From an uncultured beta proteobacterium (GTDB taxonomy: Bacteria; Pseudomonadota; Gammaproteobacteria; Burkholderiales; SG8-41): a stretch of DNA of 64,000 bases. The position numbers were made by a program, and so were the translations under genes. Below are positions 17,999-26,250 of this stretch, piece after piece. The notes beneath the pieces were generated by a model that was not told the origin of the DNA, made no database searches, and worked only from the letters and a program-made list of their open reading frames with translations. Position 1 is the stretch's first letter, and every line of letters begins with the position of its first letter. The stretch is from positions 1 through 64,000 of the forward strand of contig CAISYC010000027.1 in the NCBI GenBank assembly GCA_903889565.1, given 5' to 3'.

Positions 17999-19243
17999 CT
18001 ATTTGATCTTCCGCGCCGCCGGCATCAGCACCATCAACAACAAAATCCCGGCCGCGCCGGTGAGGCCCATTGCCGCGACGGCGCCGCGCGGGCCGATGGC
18101 GGCGGCGAGCACACCGGCCACCATGCTGCCGGCGGTGGAGAGCATCTGGCTCATGTTGAACAGCGCCATCGAGCGGCCGCGAAACTCCGGCTCGGAGTAG
18201 GACTGCACCACGGTATTCACCAGCGCGTTGGCGTGCACGTGGCACAGGCCCGCCAGCAGCATGAACATCAGCGCCATCCAGTACCACGGCGAGCACGCCA
18301 GCCCCACCACCATCAGGCCATAGAGCAGCGATGCGTCGAGCATGACCTTGCCGCGTGTCCAGCGGTGGCCGGTGAGCGTGATCAGGATCGAGCTCACCAC
18401 CGCGCCGCTGCCCATCGCCGCCAGCAGCATGCCCTGGCCGCCGGCGCCGATGTTCAGGATGTCGCGCGCGAACACCGGCAGCATGGTGGTGAACGGAAAG
18501 ATGAACGTCGACACCACCGTCGTGCACATAATGCCGGCGCGCACGATTTTGTGGTTCCACGCGTACTTCCAGCCCTTGAGAATGCTTTCGACGTACGATT
18601 CGCGCTGCATCTGCGCCTTGAATTCGGCGCTGCGCGGCATCGGCCCCAGTTTCGCCGCCCATATGGTGGCGATGAGCAGGCTTGCCGACTGCACCGCATA
18701 GGCGCCGTCGGTATCCGAAAACGCGATGATGGCGCCGGCCAGCGCCGGGCCGATCAGCCGCGCGCCGTTGAAGATCATCGAGGTCAAGCCGATCGCGTTG
18801 GTCAGCAGTTCCGACGGCACGGTGTCGGACACCAGCGAGCTGCGCGCCGGCTGCTGGATCACCTGCATCAGCCCCGAGCACACCGCCGCCACATACACAT
18901 GCCAGGGCTGGACCACATGCGCGTAGATCAGCAGCGCCAGCACCGCGAAGATGACCGTGCTCATACCCTGCGCGAACAGCAGCAGCGAGCGGCGCGAATA
19001 GCGATCGGCAAAGGTACCGGCAAACGGCGCGAACAACAACAGCGGCACGAACTGGATGCCGCGCGCGAGGCCCAACTGCACCATCGAATTGGTGATCTGA
19101 TAAATCAGCCAGCCGCGGCTCAGCTCGTCCATCCAGAAGCCGAGGTTGCCGAAGATCTGGCACACCGACACCGTGCGGAAGTCGCGGTAGTGCAGGGCTT
19201 TGAAGGCGCGGTTGTTGCGAAAGGCCGTGAAGAGGGAACCCAT
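17999..19243 (-). CDS. MFS transporter, EntS/MFS_3-like
   Basis: 414 residues, about 12 hydrophobic segments, with the MFS loop 2-3 motif as 'GTFADRYSRRSLLL' and 'NAIGLTSMIFNGARLIGPALAG' in helix 5, typical of the EntS-like drug/siderophore exporter branch. It is an inner-membrane proton-driven carrier, most likely an exporter; the substrate is unknown. It is a single gene, convergent with the Bug gene 53 bp away. Confidence 0.88.
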   Translation of the reverse strand: MGSLFTAFRNNRAFKALHYRDFRTVSVCQIFGNLGFWMDELSRGWLIYQITNSMVQLGLARGIQFVPLLLFAPFAGTFADRYSRRSLLLFAQGMSTVIFAVLALLIYAHVVQPWHVYVAAVCSGLMQVIQQPARSSLVSDTVPSELLTNAIGLTSMIFNGARLIGPALAGAIIAFSDTDGAYAVQSASLLIATIWAAKLGPMPRSAEFKAQMQRESYVESILKGWKYAWNHKIVRAGIMCTTVVSTFIFPFTTMLPVFARDILNIGAGGQGMLLAAMGSGAVVSSILITLTGHRWTRGKVMLDASLLYGLMVVGLACSPWYWMALMFMLLAGLCHVHANALVNTVVQSYSEPEFRGRSMALFNMSQMLSTAGSMVAGVLAAAIGPRGAVAAMGLTGAAGILLLMVLMPAARKIK

Positions 19244-19356
19244 GACCGGATTTTAGCGGGTTGGCGGACTTAAGCCCTGATCAACGCCGCAGAAGTCGCT
19301 TGCAGGAAATCGTGGTCCCTTCGTGTACACAATGCTGATGCGAAGTGGCGCTCGTA

Positions 19357-19701
19357 TTAAGCCGCCTGCAGCAGGAACTCCACCTTGATCGCAGCGAACG
19401 GAAACTCCACGCCACCATCGACTCGGCTGAGCATACCCGCCGCGAGCAGTGCGGTGATATCGCCATGCACCGCCTTCACGTCGCGGCCGACCATACGCGC
19501 GGCCTCGCGTATCGAAACCGGCCCCGCGCCGCACAGCACCTTCAGCAACTCCCAGCGCTTTGCCGTGAGCACTTTCCACAAAATTTCGGGCGTCGCAAAA
19601 CTGATGCGCGCCGACTTCTGCGGTTTGCCGCTCTTCCACGCACGGGAAAAGTCCGCCATCGCATCGGCAGGCTTGCGCACTTCAAGCGTCACTGTTTTCA
19701 C
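19357..19701 (-). CDS. Winged-helix regulator, COG4190/HVO_A0114-like
   Basis: About 114 residues from a GTG at 19701 that has a good GAGGTGG ribosome site; an ATG 15 bp upstream has none. The body reads 'SFATPEILWKVLTAKRWELLKVLCGAGPVSIREAARMVGRDVKAVHGDITALLAAGML', a MarR/ArsR-like winged helix. These small regulators are often the second gene of a putative toxin-antitoxin pair. Here the upstream neighbour is a glutathione transferase 33 bp away and no toxin is present. It could be an orphan antitoxin or a repressor of the neighbouring gene. Confidence 0.75.
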   Translation of the reverse strand: MKTVTLEVRKPADAMADFSRAWKSGKPQKSARISFATPEILWKVLTAKRWELLKVLCGAGPVSIREAARMVGRDVKAVHGDITALLAAGMLSRVDGGVEFPFAAIKVEFLLQAA

Positions 19702-19734
19702 GATTCCACCTCGCAATATCGGCCCGGAAAGCCG

Positions 19735-20346
19735 CTAAGCCTTCGCGTACCAGGCCTTGACGTCGGCGTGATCGCGCACCGCATTGTGAATGCGCATCAA
19801 CTTCGGATAGCCGTCGAATATCGTCGCCGGAATGTAATCGACCTTGCCGCCGAGGAACCAGCGCACCGCCAGGTGCAGCTTCAGGTCCACCACGTGCAGC
19901 TTGCTGCCCGCGAAGAACGGGCCGTCGCCAAGAATGTTCTTTTCGGCGAACTGCGCCCATGCGGGCAAAAAGCCGGCCACCATGGCTTCGCGTGCGGTTT
20001 TCTTCTCGGCCTCGCCCATGCGGATGGTCGGCCCGACCACCGCGCGCATGTCTTCGACGTGGTTCATCATCCCCTCGTGGCGCGCGGCCTCGAAGTCGTC
20101 GGCCGGATGCAGGCCGTGGCGGCGACCGATCAGCACGAGGATCGGATTGGTGTGCGCCAGCGGCGGTTTGCCCGGCAGTTCAAGCACCGGCATCGAGCCA
20201 TAGGGCGTGCCGGCCTTCATGCCGGCCCATGCGTCAAACTTGATGCGCACGTCTTCGAAATCGACGCCCGCGAGATGCAGCGCGAGTCGGCATTCCTCGC
20301 CGCGGCTGATCGGCGCATCGAAATAAATCAATTTGGGTTTTGACAT
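19735..20346 (-). CDS. Glutathione S-transferase family protein
   Basis: 203 residues from the ATG at 20346, chosen because AAGGAG lies 10 nt before it but only 1 nt before the ATG at 20355. The thioredoxin-like N-domain ('KLIYFDAPISRGEECRLAL', 'GSMPVLEL' with the cis-Pro, 'HTNPILVLIGR') resembles sigma-class enzymes, where a Tyr near residue 8 activates glutathione. The helical C-domain is complete. It probably conjugates or reduces xenobiotics in the cytosol. The orphan winged-helix gene follows 33 bp downstream on the same strand. Confidence 0.85.
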   Translation of the reverse strand: MSKPKLIYFDAPISRGEECRLALHLAGVDFEDVRIKFDAWAGMKAGTPYGSMPVLELPGKPPLAHTNPILVLIGRRHGLHPADDFEAARHEGMMNHVEDMRAVVGPTIRMGEAEKKTAREAMVAGFLPAWAQFAEKNILGDGPFFAGSKLHVVDLKLHLAVRWFLGGKVDYIPATIFDGYPKLMRIHNAVRDHADVKAWYAKA

Positions 20347-20565
20347 GCTAATCATGCTCCTTGTGCTTCAGTAAGAACGCCGCCTGCCGTGCAAATAGCG
20401 GGGCGGCGGGATATTTTCAGAAATTGATTTTACTCGAACCTTTTTATTGCCACCGCTGTAGGTACAGTCTGCAGCCTTCAAGCGGAATATCAAGCCTGCC
20501 CCCCTTAATTTAGAGGCTCATCAGGAAATCGAGTGGGCGAAAAATCGAGCCCCATCATGGAAAGA

Positions 20566-20802
20566 TCAGGGGTCACGCCTCCCGGGGGCGCCTCTATATA
20601 ATTTTGAGAGGTTTAGCCATTCGGGAGGGTCGCGGAAATTCATGTACCCGAATCTGTTGCTTACCACCGAAACAAGTCTTAATGCTTCGACGATGGTTGA
20701 CTTGCCCGCGTTATTTCTACCAACGATAGTGGTTAAGTCTCTAAACGCAAGGGAATGTTCTTCAAATCCCCGAAAATTTTGGAGTTGCAGTACCGCCAAC
20801 AT
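20566..20802 (-). pseudogene. N-terminal fragment of OLD-type/RecF-like ATPase
   Basis: 78 residues: 'LQLQNFRGFEEHSLAF' then a Walker A 'VGRNNAGKST' and 'EALRLVSVVSNRF', the start of overcoming-lysogenisation-defect (OLD) and related SMC-like ATPases, whose full length is 400-650 residues. Homology stops near residue 70 and the frame ends in 'GAPGRRDP'. Walker B, signature motif and Toprim nuclease are all missing. The surrounding DNA (about 20.4-20.9 kb) is visibly more AT-rich than its neighbours. I infer a remnant of a horizontally acquired defence ATPase whose 3' part was deleted. Confidence 0.7.
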
Positions 20803-20900
20803 TTTGAATATTCTCGTATAGACTCAAACACTATGCCTCTCCCCAGCTTCGAAAACTTTAGGGGATAGCCCTCAATAAATCAAAGAATCGGGGGGTTGAT

Positions 20901-22535
20901 TTAGCTAACAGTACCACTTTGCCCCGCGTTAAAACGAACCATATCACTCCCCCGCTCCGCAATCATCACCACCGGCGAATTCGTATTCCCCGACGTAATG
21001 CTCGGCATGACCGACGCATCGATCACCCGCAGGCCCTCGATGCCGCGCACCCTGAGCGTGGTATCGACTACGGCGCTTTCGTCTTCCGCGCGCCCCATTT
21101 TGCAGGTGCCGACCGGATGGAAGATGGTGGTGCCGACATTGCCCGCGGCGGTGAGCAGCTCGGCATCGGTTTGAAACGCGGGGCCAGGCAGAATTTCCGC
21201 GGGCGCGTATTTCTGCATCGTTTGTGACGCGGTGACGATGCGGCGCGTGAGGCGCAGCGACTGTACGGCAATGGCCTGATCTTCCGCAGTCGCCAGATAG
21301 TTAGGCGCGATCGCGGGGGCAACGGCGGCATCGGGCGATTTGAGCTGTACGCTGCCGCGCGAGGTCGGGCGCAGGTTGCACACGCTGGCGGTGAAGGCCG
21401 GAAATGTGTGCAGCGGGTCGCCGAATTTATCGAGGCTCAGCGGCTGCACGTGGTATTCGAGATTGGCGGTGGTTTGCGACGCATCGCTTTTGACGAAGGC
21501 GCCCAGTTGCGACGGCGCCATCGACAGCGGGCCGCTGCGGTTGAGCGCGTATTCGAGGCCCATCTTCACTTTGCCCCACCATGAATGTGCCATGGTGTTG
21601 AGCGTCAACACATTGCCGACCTTGAAGGCCATGCGCAGTTGCAGATGGTCATGCAGATTGGCGCCGACGCCCGGCAGATCGTGCGCGACGGCGATGCCGT
21701 GCCGCTGCAACAACGCGCCCGGCCCGATGCCCGAACACTGCAGAATCTGCGGGCTGCCGATCGCGCCGGCGGTGAGCAGCGTTTCGCCCCGCGCTTCCGC
21801 AAACAATTGCGCGCCGCCGTGCACGAACTCGACGCCCGTGACCTTGCGGCCTTCGAGCCGGAGGCGCTGGACCTGCGCGTGCGTCATCACCGTCAGATTG
21901 GGCCGGCCGAGCGCGGGCTTGAGAAAAGCCTTCGCCGCGCTGACGCGCACGCCGCGGCGCTGGTTGACCTCGAAACGCGAGCTGCCGGCGTTGTCACCGG
22001 CATTGAATTCATCGACCTGGGCGACGCCCGCTTCGAGCGCGGCATCGCGGAAGGCATCGAGAATTTCCCATTGCAGGCGCTGGCGCTCAACGCGCCATTC
22101 ACCGCCGGCGCCGTGCGCCTCGCTGGCGCCGCGCCAGTGGTCTTCGCTTTGTTTGAAGATCGGCAGCACGTTGCGCCAGGCCCAGCCGTCGTCACCGGTG
22201 ACGCGCGCCCATTCGTCGTAATCGCGCGACTGGCCGCGCAGATAGAGCATGGCGTTGATCGACGACGAGCCGCCGATGACCTTGCCGCGGGCATACAGAA
22301 TCTGCCGCCCGTTGAGCCCGGGCTCGGGTTCGGTTTTGTAGCACCAGTCGGTGCGTGGATTGCCGATGCAGTAAATGTAGCCGATCGGAATGTGGATCCA
22401 GATCCAGTCGTCTTTGCCGCCGGCTTCGAGCAGCAGCACGCGGGTGTTGTGATCGGCCGAGAGGCGGTTCGCCAGCACGCAGCCGGCCGTGCCGCCGCCG
22501 GCGATCACATAGTCATAGGGGCCGAGGGTGCGCAT
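20901..22535 (-). CDS. GMC-family FAD-dependent oxidoreductase (choline dehydrogenase-like)
   Basis: 544 residues. The FAD-binding 'IAGGGTAGCVLANRLS' is at residues 11-26. The GMC signatures 'GKVIGGSSSINAMLYLRG' and 'GAIGSPQILQCSGIG' and the C-terminal catalytic His segment 'HPVGTCKMG' with 'NTNSPVVMIAERGSD' are intact. These enzymes oxidise alcohols (choline, polyethylene glycol, alkanols) at flavin and pass electrons to quinone or O2. There is no adjacent betB, so choline specificity is not supported. It is a single gene downstream of higBA on the same strand. Confidence 0.9.
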   Translation of the reverse strand: MRTLGPYDYVIAGGGTAGCVLANRLSADHNTRVLLLEAGGKDDWIWIHIPIGYIYCIGNPRTDWCYKTEPEPGLNGRQILYARGKVIGGSSSINAMLYLRGQSRDYDEWARVTGDDGWAWRNVLPIFKQSEDHWRGASEAHGAGGEWRVERQRLQWEILDAFRDAALEAGVAQVDEFNAGDNAGSSRFEVNQRRGVRVSAAKAFLKPALGRPNLTVMTHAQVQRLRLEGRKVTGVEFVHGGAQLFAEARGETLLTAGAIGSPQILQCSGIGPGALLQRHGIAVAHDLPGVGANLHDHLQLRMAFKVGNVLTLNTMAHSWWGKVKMGLEYALNRSGPLSMAPSQLGAFVKSDASQTTANLEYHVQPLSLDKFGDPLHTFPAFTASVCNLRPTSRGSVQLKSPDAAVAPAIAPNYLATAEDQAIAVQSLRLTRRIVTASQTMQKYAPAEILPGPAFQTDAELLTAAGNVGTTIFHPVGTCKMGRAEDESAVVDTTLRVRGIEGLRVIDASVMPSITSGNTNSPVVMIAERGSDMVRFNAGQSGTVS

Positions 22536-22559
22536 GCAATCGGCCGCCGATGGCCCGCG

Positions 22560-22856
22560 CTACGCGTGTGCCAGTGGCCGCACGCCGCGCAACTGCGCGC
22601 CGAGAGAACGTTGCGCCGCTTTCAGATCATGCGCGGCCTGCAGATTCAACCAGTATTGCGGCGCCTGCTTGAACGCGCGCCCGAACAACAACGCAAGCTC
22701 GGCCGTCACCGGCCGCGTGCCGTTCACCACATGCGAAATGCGCATTGCGGACACACCGATCGCGCGCGCGAACTGCGCCTGCGTGAGGCCGAGTTCATCG
22801 AGCGCCTCTTTCAGAAATTCGCCAGGGTGGATGGCGGGCAAGCCGTTGTTGGTCAT
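22560..22856 (-). CDS. higA: HigA-type antitoxin (XRE helix-turn-helix)
   Basis: 98 residues from the ATG at 22856, preferred because GAGAGG lies 7 nt before it; an in-frame ATG at 22871 overlaps the higB stop. The segment 'IHPGEFLKEALDELGLTQAQFARAIGVSAMRISHVVNGTRPVTAELALLFGRAF' is the textbook HigA/VapI HTH, ending in 'QYWLNLQAAHDL'. It should bind and neutralise HigB and repress the operon. Gene order (toxin first) is diagnostic for higBA. Confidence 0.92.
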   Translation of the reverse strand: MTNNGLPAIHPGEFLKEALDELGLTQAQFARAIGVSAMRISHVVNGTRPVTAELALLFGRAFKQAPQYWLNLQAAHDLKAAQRSLGAQLRGVRPLAHA

Positions 22857-22867
22857 CACACTGCCTC

Positions 22868-23149
22868 TCAATGGTAATCGGTGATTTCAACGTCGAACGC
22901 ATCACCGTCAGAAAAGCGAAAACAAATACGCCATTGCTCGTTGACGCGAATGCTCCATTGCCCGCGACGGTCGCCTTTCAGCGCCTCCAGCCGGTTCGAC
23001 AGCGGAAAACGCAAATCGTCGATCGATGTGACCGCGTCAAGCTGCGTCAGCCGCATGGCGGCGCGTTTGATCATTTCAGTCGGCAGTCTGCGCGACTTAC
23101 CCGTTGTGAAGAACCGCTCCGTTTCCGCACTGGCGAACGAACGTATCAT
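22868..23149 (-). CDS. higB: HigB-type toxin (RelE superfamily mRNA interferase)
   Basis: 93 residues, full length for HigB ('plasmid maintenance system killer'): 'MIRSFASAETERFF', 'RLTQLDAVTSIDDLRFP', 'LEALKGDRRGQWSIRVNEQWRICFRF' and the final 'DVEITDYH' are all conserved. RelE-fold toxins cut mRNA on the ribosome. The antitoxin gene follows directly, with starts overlapping or 11 bp after the stop. It lies next to a broken ATPase fragment and a broken Bug gene, a plausible insertion hot spot. Confidence 0.92.
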   Translation of the reverse strand: MIRSFASAETERFFTTGKSRRLPTEMIKRAAMRLTQLDAVTSIDDLRFPLSNRLEALKGDRRGQWSIRVNEQWRICFRFSDGDAFDVEITDYH

Positions 23150-23158
23150 CGGCCCACA

Positions 23159-23187
23159 GTGTAAACAATTAGTTTATGACGGTCAAG
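23159..23187 (-). promoter_or_regulatory. higBA promoter with overlapping operator
   Basis: On the minus strand, TTGACC (23182-23187) and TACAAC (23159-23164) are separated by 17 bp. An inverted repeat TAAAC-N5-GTTTA (23163-23177) lies in the spacer and overlaps the -10, where HigA would block polymerase. The predicted transcript would begin only a few nt before the higB ATG at 23149, so either the message is nearly leaderless or another promoter is used. Confidence 0.55.
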
Positions 23188-23230
23188 CCTGCACGAACGG
23201 CCGGTTGGCCGTGCGTCATCGAAGCGGCGC

Positions 23231-24205
23231 TCATTCCGCGCGGATGCCGGCGGCCTTGATCACCTTGCTCCAGCGCTCGGTCTCGAACTGGTTTTTGCGC
23301 ACGGCCGCTTCGGTGGAGCCGCCGACCACGGTGACGCCGAGCTCGTTCCAGCGCGACTGCACTTCCGGCAGGCGCAGCACCTTGTCGATGTCGGCGTTGA
23401 GTTTGCGCACGATGTCGGCAGGCACGCCGGAGGCCACCGAGATCGTGTACCAGGGTGCCGCTTCGTAACCGGGCACGCCGGCCTCGCTGATCGGCGGCAC
23501 CTCGGGCAGGCTCGGCATGCGCTTCAGGCTGGTGACACCGAGCGCGCGGATGCGTTTGGCTTTGATGTAGGGCAGCCCGGTGGCGACGTTCTCGAACATC
23601 AGCTGCACCTGCCCGCCGATCAGATCGGTCATCGCCGGCGCGCTGCCGCGATAGGGCACGTGCGTGAGTCTGGTGCCACTCATGTACATGAAGAGTTCGG
23701 CCGCCATGTGCAGCGCCGAGCCGTGACCCGCCGAGCCGTAGGCGAGCGCGCCGGGTTGGGCCTTCGCCAGCGCAATGAATTCGGGCACGGTTTTAACCGG
23801 CAGCGAGGGATGCACGATCAGCGCACCGGCGCTCTCGGCAAGAATGATCACCGGCTTGATCTGCTTCGCCGGATCGTAGGTCAGGTTCGATTACATCGAA
23901 TACGCGGCGTTGTGCGAAATGGTCGCCAGCATCAGCGTGTAACCATCGGCGGGCGCGTTCACCACCGCATCGGCGCCGATGTGGCCGCCGGAGCCTGAGC
24001 GGTTCTCGACCACCAGCGCGCGGCCGTACATCGCACCGAGCGGCTGCGCGACCACGCGGCCCAGCAGATCGGCAATGCCGCCCGGCGCGTAGGGCACGAC
24101 GAGACGGAGCGGGCGCGACGGATAATCCGCCGGCTGCGCCTGCGCAAGGGCCGGCAGCATGGCTGCGGCAACCGACAGGCCCGCGACGATAATTCTGTGT
24201 GTCAT
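23231..24205 (-). pseudogene. Bug-family receptor interrupted by one in-frame stop
   Basis: Read through, this is a complete 324-residue Bug protein. It has a signal peptide ('MTHRIIVAGLSVAAAMLPALAQA'), lobe 1 with 'APGGIADLLGRVV' and 'DGYTLML', then 'NAAYSM', a TAA stop at 23891-23893, and in the same frame 'SNLTYDPAKQ' and the rest of the protein to 'KAAGIRAE'. The family normally has an aromatic residue there ('xxYxxLxYDPxK'), so one base change of a Tyr codon (TAC or TAT) to TAA explains it. No frameshift is needed. Either a recent pseudogene or a sequencing error. Confidence 0.88.
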
Positions 24206-24306
24206 GCTGCCCCCTCTGACGCGCCTTTGCACTGCGGCGCCGGATACGCCCGCGTGCTGGACAAAACCATGCGCCCGCATCGAGCGCCTGCATGCTACCA
24301 AACTTC

Positions 24307-25248
24307 TCAGCGCGCGGTCGCCGTTGCCTCGGCCCAGCCGAGGCAGGGGCGCTGCTCGAACGGCAGATCCCAGGCCTCGGCGTTGCTGCGATCGACGATG
24401 GTGGTCGGCAGCATGATTTCGCGCGGCACCGTTTCGCCGCGCAGTCGGCGCAGCAGCGCTTCGACCGCGAGCGCGGCGAGATTCATCGCATTGAAGTTCG
24501 CCGTCGCCAGCAGCGCGCCGCTCTTGATCGCGGCGACCGCTTCGGGAATGGCGTTGACGCCGACGACGACGGCCTGACGGTTGGCCGCGCGCAAGGCGTC
24601 GATCGCGCCGAGCGCCATCACATCGTTGGCGGCGAGCACGGCATCGAGGTGCTGCGTGGTTTGCAGCAACGCGGCCATCGCCGCGCGCGCCGGCTCGTAT
24701 TGATAGGCGCCGTAGCAGCGGCCGACGATGCGGATGCCCGGAAATTTTTCCGCGGCGGCGCGAAAGCCGCGCGCGCGATCGACGCTGGTGCTCGAATCGG
24801 CGGAGGCTTCGATGACGGCGACGTCGCCCATGCCCTGCAGGTGACTGAACAGATAGTGCGCGAGCGAACGGCCGAGCTCGACATCGTCGGAACCGACGAA
24901 GCTACCCCAGCGGCCTTCGGTGGTGCGGCTGATGAATCCGGCGAGCGGCAGGCCGGCGGCGTTGATCTCGGCCACCGCGGCGTTGACGCGCGCGGGATGC
25001 ACCGCCGACAGCGCGATCGCATCGGCGCCCTCGGCGATCGCGCGCCGGATCAGCGCGCACTGTTCGTCGGCATCATCCGGAACGCGCGGCACGTAATGCA
25101 CAGCCACCGCGCCGAATTGCGCGGCGATGCGATCGGCGCCGAGACGCGCGGCGGCGTAGGCGGGATTGAGCAGGTTCTTGGTGAAAACGGCGATTTTCTT
25201 GTAACCCCATCCGCCGCCGTACATGTCCTGCGCATGGATGGTGGTCAA
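24307..25248 (-). CDS. Periplasmic-binding-fold (Peripla_BP_4/RbsB-like) protein without export signal
   Basis: 313 residues of the sugar-receptor/LacI ligand-binding fold: 'KKIAVFTKNLLNPAYAAARLGA', 'GADAIALSAVHPARVNAAV', 'FVGSDDVELGRSLAHYL', 'LDAVLAANDVMALGAIDAL' and the C-terminal 'TTIVDRSNA'. It has neither an N-terminal HTH, as LacI regulators do, nor a signal peptide, as sugar receptors do. No ABC ATPase or permease is adjacent. It could be a repressor that lost its DNA-binding part, a cytosolic ligand sensor, or have a misjudged start. It lies 101 bp upstream of the pseudogene Bug on the same strand. Confidence 0.75.
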   Translation of the reverse strand: MTTIHAQDMYGGGWGYKKIAVFTKNLLNPAYAAARLGADRIAAQFGAVAVHYVPRVPDDADEQCALIRRAIAEGADAIALSAVHPARVNAAVAEINAAGLPLAGFISRTTEGRWGSFVGSDDVELGRSLAHYLFSHLQGMGDVAVIEASADSSTSVDRARGFRAAAEKFPGIRIVGRCYGAYQYEPARAAMAALLQTTQHLDAVLAANDVMALGAIDALRAANRQAVVVGVNAIPEAVAAIKSGALLATANFNAMNLAALAVEALLRRLRGETVPREIMLPTTIVDRSNAEAWDLPFEQRPCLGWAEATATAR

Positions 25249-25273
25249 GACGCGATGCCGCCGATGGCTGCGT

Positions 25274-25312
25274 CCCTTCCCCTGCGCCGGCGGGGGAAGG
25301 ACAGGATGGGGG
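25274..25312. repeat. C-rich dispersed repeat
   Basis: CCCTTCCCCTGCGCCGGCGGGGGAAGG forms a strong imperfect hairpin, followed by a G-rich tail. It lies in the 87-bp gap between two minus-strand genes and belongs to the gene-end repeat family. Confidence 0.5.
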
Positions 25313-25335
25313 CATTGCGCGCGATCATCGCGCGC

Positions 25336-26169
25336 TCAAAATTCAAGTTTCTCACCGGGCTTGGCGGCGATCACCTTGATCGACGTATTGCCCAGCGCCT
25401 TCATCAGCTCTTCCGGCGTGCCGCGGTTGAACGGGTTGGTGTTGTAGTGCATCGGGATCGCGTACTTCGGCTTGATGAATTCGCGCAGCGCGTAGGCGGC
25501 ATCGACGGGGTCCATCGTGAAGTGGCCGCCGATCGGGATCAGCACGAGGTCGGGCTTGTAGTAGTCGGCGATGAACTTCATGTCGGAGAAGAGCCCGGTG
25601 TCGCCCATGTGCCAGATCCTGAAACCGTTCTCGAGCTCGATGATGAAGCCGACCGCTTCGCCGGCCGGATGCGTTTCGGCCTTGCCGGTGGCGGGGTTGT
25701 TCCACACATAGACCGAGGAATGATCGGCGTGCACCGCAGTGACCTTGATGCCGGGCACCGGCGTGACGCGACCGCCGACGCCGAAGCGCGGCAACTGCGC
25801 CGGCGGCAGCACGCCGAGGGTGGTCAGCGCGGCATTGAGATCGCCGGCGCCCCACAGCGGAATGTTGTTGAGCTTGGCGAGCGCGGGCGCGTCGATGATG
25901 TGATCGCCATGCGCGTGCGTGACGAGCAGCACATCGACTTTGCCGAGCGATTCGAGGCTCGGATATTCCGGCGGCGTCAGCGGCTTCGGCAGCGCCGGCG
26001 GATACGCCAGCAGCCACGGATCGGTGACGATGACCTTGCCGCCGGGCGAAGTGATCTTGAACATCGCCTGATTGATCCAGATGACTTCGGTTTTGCCGGA
26101 TTGCGCGTCGGCGGTGGTGACAACAAGAATGGCGATGAAGGCTGCGACGATGCCGGGAAATTTATGCAT
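25336..26169 (-). CDS. Exported UlaG-like metallo-beta-lactamase-fold hydrolase
   Basis: 277 residues from the ATG at 26169, with a Sec signal peptide ending near 'TTADAQ' (about residue 23). The metal-binding motif 'THAHGDHI' and downstream ligands in 'AVHADHSS', 'HMGDTGLFSDM' and 'IPMHYNT' place it in the UlaG-like (COG2220) branch, which contains lactonases and other metal-dependent hydrolases. Export to the periplasm is supported by the signal. It lies about 80 bp from the gluconolactonase-like gene on the same strand; both may act on lactone or sugar-acid substrates. Confidence 0.87.
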   Translation of the reverse strand: MHKFPGIVAAFIAILVVTTADAQSGKTEVIWINQAMFKITSPGGKVIVTDPWLLAYPPALPKPLTPPEYPSLESLGKVDVLLVTHAHGDHIIDAPALAKLNNIPLWGAGDLNAALTTLGVLPPAQLPRFGVGGRVTPVPGIKVTAVHADHSSVYVWNNPATGKAETHPAGEAVGFIIELENGFRIWHMGDTGLFSDMKFIADYYKPDLVLIPIGGHFTMDPVDAAYALREFIKPKYAIPMHYNTNPFNRGTPEELMKALGNTSIKVIAAKPGEKLEF

Positions 26170-26250
26170 GGTGACCTGCCTGAATTGAAAGTTGGTTGCA
26201 CATGGATGCTGCTCCCTCACCCCTTGTCTACGGACGAGAGGGCGTAACGA

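Noticed and set aside
23231..24205. Reading the Bug locus as two separate genes
   Set aside because: Both halves are in one frame separated by a single stop and together make one standard-length Bug protein.
24292..26247. 651-residue plus-strand frame across two minus-strand genes
   Set aside because: Crosses two genuine genes and a repeat; composition is that of a shadow frame.
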